This document shows positions 60,450 through 64,000 of a stretch of 64,000 bases of DNA, piece after piece. The number at the start of each line of letters is the position of its first letter. Position 1 is the first letter of the stretch. The position numbers were made by a program, and so were the translations under genes. The stretch spans positions 372,001 through 436,000 of the forward strand of contig CP075369.1 in assembly GCA_019454205.1 (NCBI GenBank), in the 5' to 3' direction. The notes under the pieces were generated by a model. The model worked only from the letters and a program-made list of their open reading frames with translations, made no database searches and was not told the origin of the DNA. The DNA is from Xanthobacteraceae bacterium (lineage in GTDB: Bacteria; Pseudomonadota; Alphaproteobacteria; Rhizobiales; Xanthobacteraceae).

Positions 60450-63400
60450 CTAGCCCGCTTCGCGGTAGCTTTGTGCGGTCTGGAGGTCGACCGAGACCAG
60501 TTGCGAGACGCCGCGCTCGGCCATGGTGACGCCGAACAGGCGGTTCATCCGCGCCATCGTGATCGGGTTGTGGGTCACCACGATGAAGCGCGTGTCGGTT
60601 TCCTGCGACATGCGCTCCAGCAGGCCGCAGAAGCGCTCCACGTTCGAGTCGTCGAGCGGCGCATCGACTTCGTCCAGCACGCAGATCGGGGCCGGATTGG
60701 TCAAAAACACCGCGAAAATCAGGGACATGGCCGTCAGCGCCTGCTCGCCGCCCGAAAGGAGCGACAGCGACTGCGCCTTCTTTCCGGGGGGCTTGGCGAT
60801 GATGTCGAGGCCGGCCTCCAGCGGGTCGTCTGAGCCGGTCAGGACCAGCTCGGCGGTGCCGCCGGAGAACAGGCCGGTGAACAGCTTCTGGAAATGCTCG
60901 TTCACGGTCGCGAACGACGCCCGCAGCCGCTCGCGGGCTTCCTTGTCGAGGCTCTGGATGCCCTGCCGCAGCCGCTTGATGGCTTCCACCAGGTCGTCGC
61001 GTTCGGAGGTGAGGCCGAAGTGCTGTTTCTCGACTTCGGTCAGTTCCTCGTCGGCGCGCAGGTTCACGGCGCCGAGCCGCTCGCGCTCGCGCTCGAGCTT
61101 TTCGATCCTCTCGGCCACCAGTGCGGGATCGGATTCCTCGCCCTTGGTGTCGAGCGCTTCCGCGATCCGTTCCTCGGTCGGCTCGCCGCCGAGGACTTCC
61201 GAGACTTCGCGGGTGAGGTCTTCCTTGCGGGTGCGGGCGGCGTCGAGACGCGCCTCGTCGCGGGCGGAGACTTCGCGCGCCGCGGAGAGCGCCTCGCGGG
61301 CCTCGCGCTCCTGCTTGCCGATCTCGGTCACGACTTGCTCGGCCGCGACCAGCTTGTCGTCGGCCTCGCGCTTCTTCGCTTCCGCCGCGTTGATCTCGGT
61401 GAGCAGCTTCGAGCGCGTTTCCGCGAACTGCGCGGGCGCGGAGTCGAGCGAGGTGCGCTCCTCGCGGGTTTCGGTGACGCGGGTTTCGATGGCGGCGACC
61501 TGCGTGACTGCGCGCTCCTCGCGCTCGCGCCACGAAGCGCGTTCCGCCCCGATGGTGGAGAGCCGCTGCGCGCGCGCGGCGCGTTCGCGTTCGATGCCGT
61601 CCACGTCGGCGCGGGCGGAGGCCAGCGTGTGCCGTTCGCCGGAAAGCCGGGTGCGGATGGCGGCGAGTGCTGCTTCGGCTGCCGCCATGTCGCCCAGCGC
61701 CGCGAGTGCATTCGCGGTGTCGGTCACTGCAGTCGCGGTTTCTTCCTTGCTCGCGAGAAGGCGCGCACGCGCTTCCGAAAGCGCGGAGAGGCGCGATTGC
61801 TGTTCGCCCGCGCCGCGTTCGGCATCGGCGAGTGCTTGTAACGCAGCGTCGTAGGCGCTCTGCGCGTTGCGCCACAAACCGCGTGCGCTGAGTTCTGCGC
61901 TTTCGGCAGCCTGTTGTTCGGCGAGCGCCCGGTCGTTTTCGGCTTTTGCCTTGGCAAGCGCTTCGCGCGCGCTCGCGGTTTCCTGGTCGATTTCCGAGAG
62001 CCGGTTGCGCGCGGCGAGGCGGCGCGCGGCGGCGGTCGGCGCGTCGGCGGTGACGGTGTAGCCGTCCCAGCGCCACAGGTCGCCTTCCTGCGAAACAAGA
62101 CGCTGGCCGACGCTGAGCTGCTTGCGCAGCACCGCACCCTGTCCACGCGCGACCACGCCGATTTGTTTCAGGCGGCGGGCGAGCGCTTCCGGCGCGTTCA
62201 CATGAACGGTGAGCGGTTCGGCGCCTTCCGGCAGCGCCGGGTCGCTTTCGCTCGCATCCGCGCCGGCCCAGTGCATGGGCGAGGCGGCATCGAGCGGCGC
62301 ATCGAGTTCGTCGCCGAGCGCGGCGGCGAGGGCCGCTTCGTATCCGGCCGCGACCGTGACCTGATCGACGGCGGGCGGGAACAGCGATTTCGACTGTTCT
62401 CCCAGCATCTTGGCGAGGGTGCGCGCTTCGGTTTCCAGTCGGTGCAGGTTCTGCTCGGCGAGCGCCAGCGGCTTGCGGGCGACATCGAGCGCCTGCAATG
62501 CCGCCGAGCGAGCGGCTTCCGCGCGCAGCGCGTCGGCATCGGTCTTGGCGAGATGTTCCTGTGCGGCGGTCGAGGCATCGCGGAGCTTCGCGAGTTCGCC
62601 GCCGTTTTCGGGAAGCACGGCACCGGCTTCCGTCTCGATCTTGGTGATCTCTGCATCGAGCCGCGCGAGGCGGTCGCGGTGCGTACTGGCCGCGCTTTCC
62701 AGCGCGCCGCGTTTCGCGACGAGGGCCGCGAGTGTCGCGGTGGATTCGTCGAACGCGCGCTCGGTTTGTGCGACCAGCGCTTCCGCCGCCACGAGGCGCT
62801 CGCGGGCGGCAGCTTCGCCGCCGGCGACCGAGTTCTCTTCCGCTGCAAGGGCTTCTTCTTCGCGGGCGAGACGGGCCAGCACTTCGGCCGCGTCGTTCGC
62901 GAGCGCGCGCTCGCGTTCGATGTCGGCGGCGAGTTGCGCAAGACGGCGGTCGAGTTCCTCGGCGCGGCTCTTTGCGCGGGCTTCTTCCTTGTCGAGGTCG
63001 GCGCTCGCGAGTTGCAGGCGATGCAGGGCAGCGCCGGTAATGGCGGCCTGTTCGCGCGCGGGATTCAACGTTTCGGCGGCTTCCGCCTGCTTGCGGCTCG
63101 CTTCGGCATGGGCCTGCGTCTTGTCGGCGACGTCGCGCACCGCGAGGTCGCGGGTGCGCTCGGCTTCGGCGATCTGCGCTTCCGCTTCGCGCCAGCGCAG
63201 CGCCATGAGGAGCGCCTGACGGCGGCGGATTTCCGCCGACACATTTTTGTAGCGAACCGTCTGCCGCGCCTGCCGCTTCAGGCTGTCCATCTGGGTCGCG
63301 ATCTGGCCGATCACGTCTTCGAGGCGTTGCAGGTTGGTTTCGGCTGCTTTCAGGCGCGTTTCCGCTTCATGCTTGCGCGCGTGAAGGCCGGAAATACCGG

Positions 63401-63902
63401 CGGCTTCCTCAAGGATGCGGCGGCGCGATTCCGGCTTCGCATTGATGATCTCGCCGATCTGGCCCTGCTTCACGAGTGCCGGCGAACGCGCGCCGGTGGA
63501 AGCGTCGGCGAACAGCAACTGCACGTCGCGGGCGCGGACTTCGCGGCCGTTAATGCGGTAGGCCGAACCCGCTTCGCGCTCGATGCGGCGCGAGACTTCG
63601 ATCACGTCGTGCTCGTTGAACTGGGCGGGCGCTTTGTGCTCCGAATTGTCGACCACGATGGTGACTTCCGCGGTATTGCGCGCGGGCCGGTGCGCGGAAC
63701 CGGCGAAGATCACCTGATCCATGTCCTGCGCGCGCATGGCCTTGGTCGAGCTTTCGCCCATCGCCCAGCGCAGCGCCTCGACGATGTTGGACTTGCCGCA
63801 GCCGTTCGGACCGACGACGCCGGTCAGCCCCGGTTCGATGACGAACTCCGAGGGTTCGACGAAGGACTTGAATCCGAGCAGCTTGATACGGGTAAATTGC
63901 AT
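60450..63902 (-). CDS. smc: Chromosome segregation ATPase SMC
   Basis: 1150-residue SMC protein, bacterial condensin core. Walker A GPNGCGKS at residues 31-38, a long coiled coil, a central hinge region (about 500-620, VTVAAGYEAALAAALG), the returning coiled coil, then the C-terminal signature LSLLSGGEQALTAMSL and Walker B CVLDEVDAPLDD. It dimerises through the hinge and compacts and separates chromosomes. ATG 63902; a short frame ends 40 bases upstream. Confidence 0.97.
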   Translation of the reverse strand: MQFTRIKLLGFKSFVEPSEFVIEPGLTGVVGPNGCGKSNIVEALRWAMGESSTKAMRAQDMDQVIFAGSAHRPARNTAEVTIVVDNSEHKAPAQFNEHDVIEVSRRIEREAGSAYRINGREVRARDVQLLFADASTGARSPALVKQGQIGEIINAKPESRRRILEEAAGISGLHARKHEAETRLKAAETNLQRLEDVIGQIATQMDSLKRQARQTVRYKNVSAEIRRRQALLMALRWREAEAQIAEAERTRDLAVRDVADKTQAHAEASRKQAEAAETLNPAREQAAITGAALHRLQLASADLDKEEARAKSRAEELDRRLAQLAADIERERALANDAAEVLARLAREEEALAAEENSVAGGEAAARERLVAAEALVAQTERAFDESTATLAALVAKRGALESAASTHRDRLARLDAEITKIETEAGAVLPENGGELAKLRDASTAAQEHLAKTDADALRAEAARSAALQALDVARKPLALAEQNLHRLETEARTLAKMLGEQSKSLFPPAVDQVTVAAGYEAALAAALGDELDAPLDAASPMHWAGADASESDPALPEGAEPLTVHVNAPEALARRLKQIGVVARGQGAVLRKQLSVGQRLVSQEGDLWRWDGYTVTADAPTAAARRLAARNRLSEIDQETASAREALAKAKAENDRALAEQQAAESAELSARGLWRNAQSAYDAALQALADAERGAGEQQSRLSALSEARARLLASKEETATAVTDTANALAALGDMAAAEAALAAIRTRLSGERHTLASARADVDGIERERAARAQRLSTIGAERASWREREERAVTQVAAIETRVTETREERTSLDSAPAQFAETRSKLLTEINAAEAKKREADDKLVAAEQVVTEIGKQEREAREALSAAREVSARDEARLDAARTRKEDLTREVSEVLGGEPTEERIAEALDTKGEESDPALVAERIEKLERERERLGAVNLRADEELTEVEKQHFGLTSERDDLVEAIKRLRQGIQSLDKEARERLRASFATVNEHFQKLFTGLFSGGTAELVLTGSDDPLEAGLDIIAKPPGKKAQSLSLLSGGEQALTAMSLIFAVFLTNPAPICVLDEVDAPLDDSNVERFCGLLERMSQETDTRFIVVTHNPITMARMNRLFGVTMAERGVSQLVSVDLQTAQSYREAG

Positions 63903-63942
63903 GATCTTTCCGGCCTTTGGACGCGGTTACGCGCACGATTCG

Positions 63943-64000
63943 CTAGCCCGCAACGATGCGGTGCGGCGCACCCAGCGGCAAGCCCGCGCTCGGCAATTCA
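63943..64000 (-). CDS. C-terminal end of the gene upstream of smc (partial)
   Basis: On the minus strand a frame from the window edge reads ELPSAGLPLGAPHRIVAG and stops with TAG at 63945-63943. Fifteen of its 18 complete third codon positions are G or C, unlike the other two frames. Product not identifiable; a thioredoxin-fold or DNA-repair gene often lies here in related genomes, but this cannot be checked. Confidence 0.45.
   Translation of the reverse strand, partial: ELPSAGLPLGAPHRIVAG

Overview
The window reads as chromosomal DNA of an alphaproteobacterium, most likely of the order Hyphomicrobiales (Rhizobiales) and closer to the Bradyrhizobium/Xanthobacteraceae side than to Rhizobium. 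Evidence: high G+C with strong GC3 bias; an F0 ATP synthase operon (I, a, c, b', b) without F1 genes; hisS-hisZ-hisG with a long HisG; smc behind the F0 genes; lspA followed by a secreted Pro-rich protein and a pair of M16 peptidases; a CIRCE-controlled groESL. I saw no rRNA, tRNA, CRISPR array, insertion sequence or prophage, and no gene-free stretch longer than about 300 bases. The species assignment is inference.

Layout. 1-8.1 kb: glycolate oxidase glcD-glcE, an SbmA/BacA-like ABC transporter, glcF, and malate synthase A, all on the + strand and closed by a strong terminator. Glycolate becomes glyoxylate and then malate. The malate synthase carries an unusual lysine-rich N-terminal tail. 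8.1-12.7 kb: L,D-transpeptidase, MFS transporter, extensin-like lipoprotein, alpha/beta hydrolase. 12.7-15.2 kb (minus): ubiT-ubiU-ubiV for O2-independent ubiquinone synthesis; UbiU lacks one expected cluster cysteine. 15.4-23.7 kb: a 5-oxoprolinase/hydantoinase-type enzyme divergent from a winged-helix regulator, with a TRAP transporter and an aldo/keto reductase downstream of the regulator; the shared promoter region holds a clear palindrome. This looks like an undescribed uptake and catabolic unit. 23.7-26.1 kb: SDR and divergent LysR regulator, then a small membrane protein. 26.1-28.2 kb: groES-groEL.

28.3-33.7 kb: an unknown exported protein, a small membrane protein with a 16-base palindrome in its leader, and a second TRAP operon with a Tat-exported binding protein. 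33.2-36.0 kb: glycosyltransferase - HpnK-like deacetylase - HPP protein, with a divergent GtrA flippase. 36.0-40.1 kb (minus): DUF1304 protein, hisS, hisZ, hisG. 40.2-44.6 kb: LuxO-like sigma-54 activator, small secreted protein, class III aminotransferase, and a ferric-reductase-like membrane protein paired with a Tat-exported intradiol-dioxygenase fold. 44.8-48.0 kb: TipF-like degenerate EAL protein, HAD hydrolase, CheZ-like phosphatase and CheY-like regulator (motility). 48.2-57.7 kb (+): MaoC protein, ribF, ileS, lspA, Pro-rich exported protein, two M16 peptidases, lipoprotein. 57.8-63.9 kb (minus): F0 ATP synthase and smc. Both ends hold short gene fragments.
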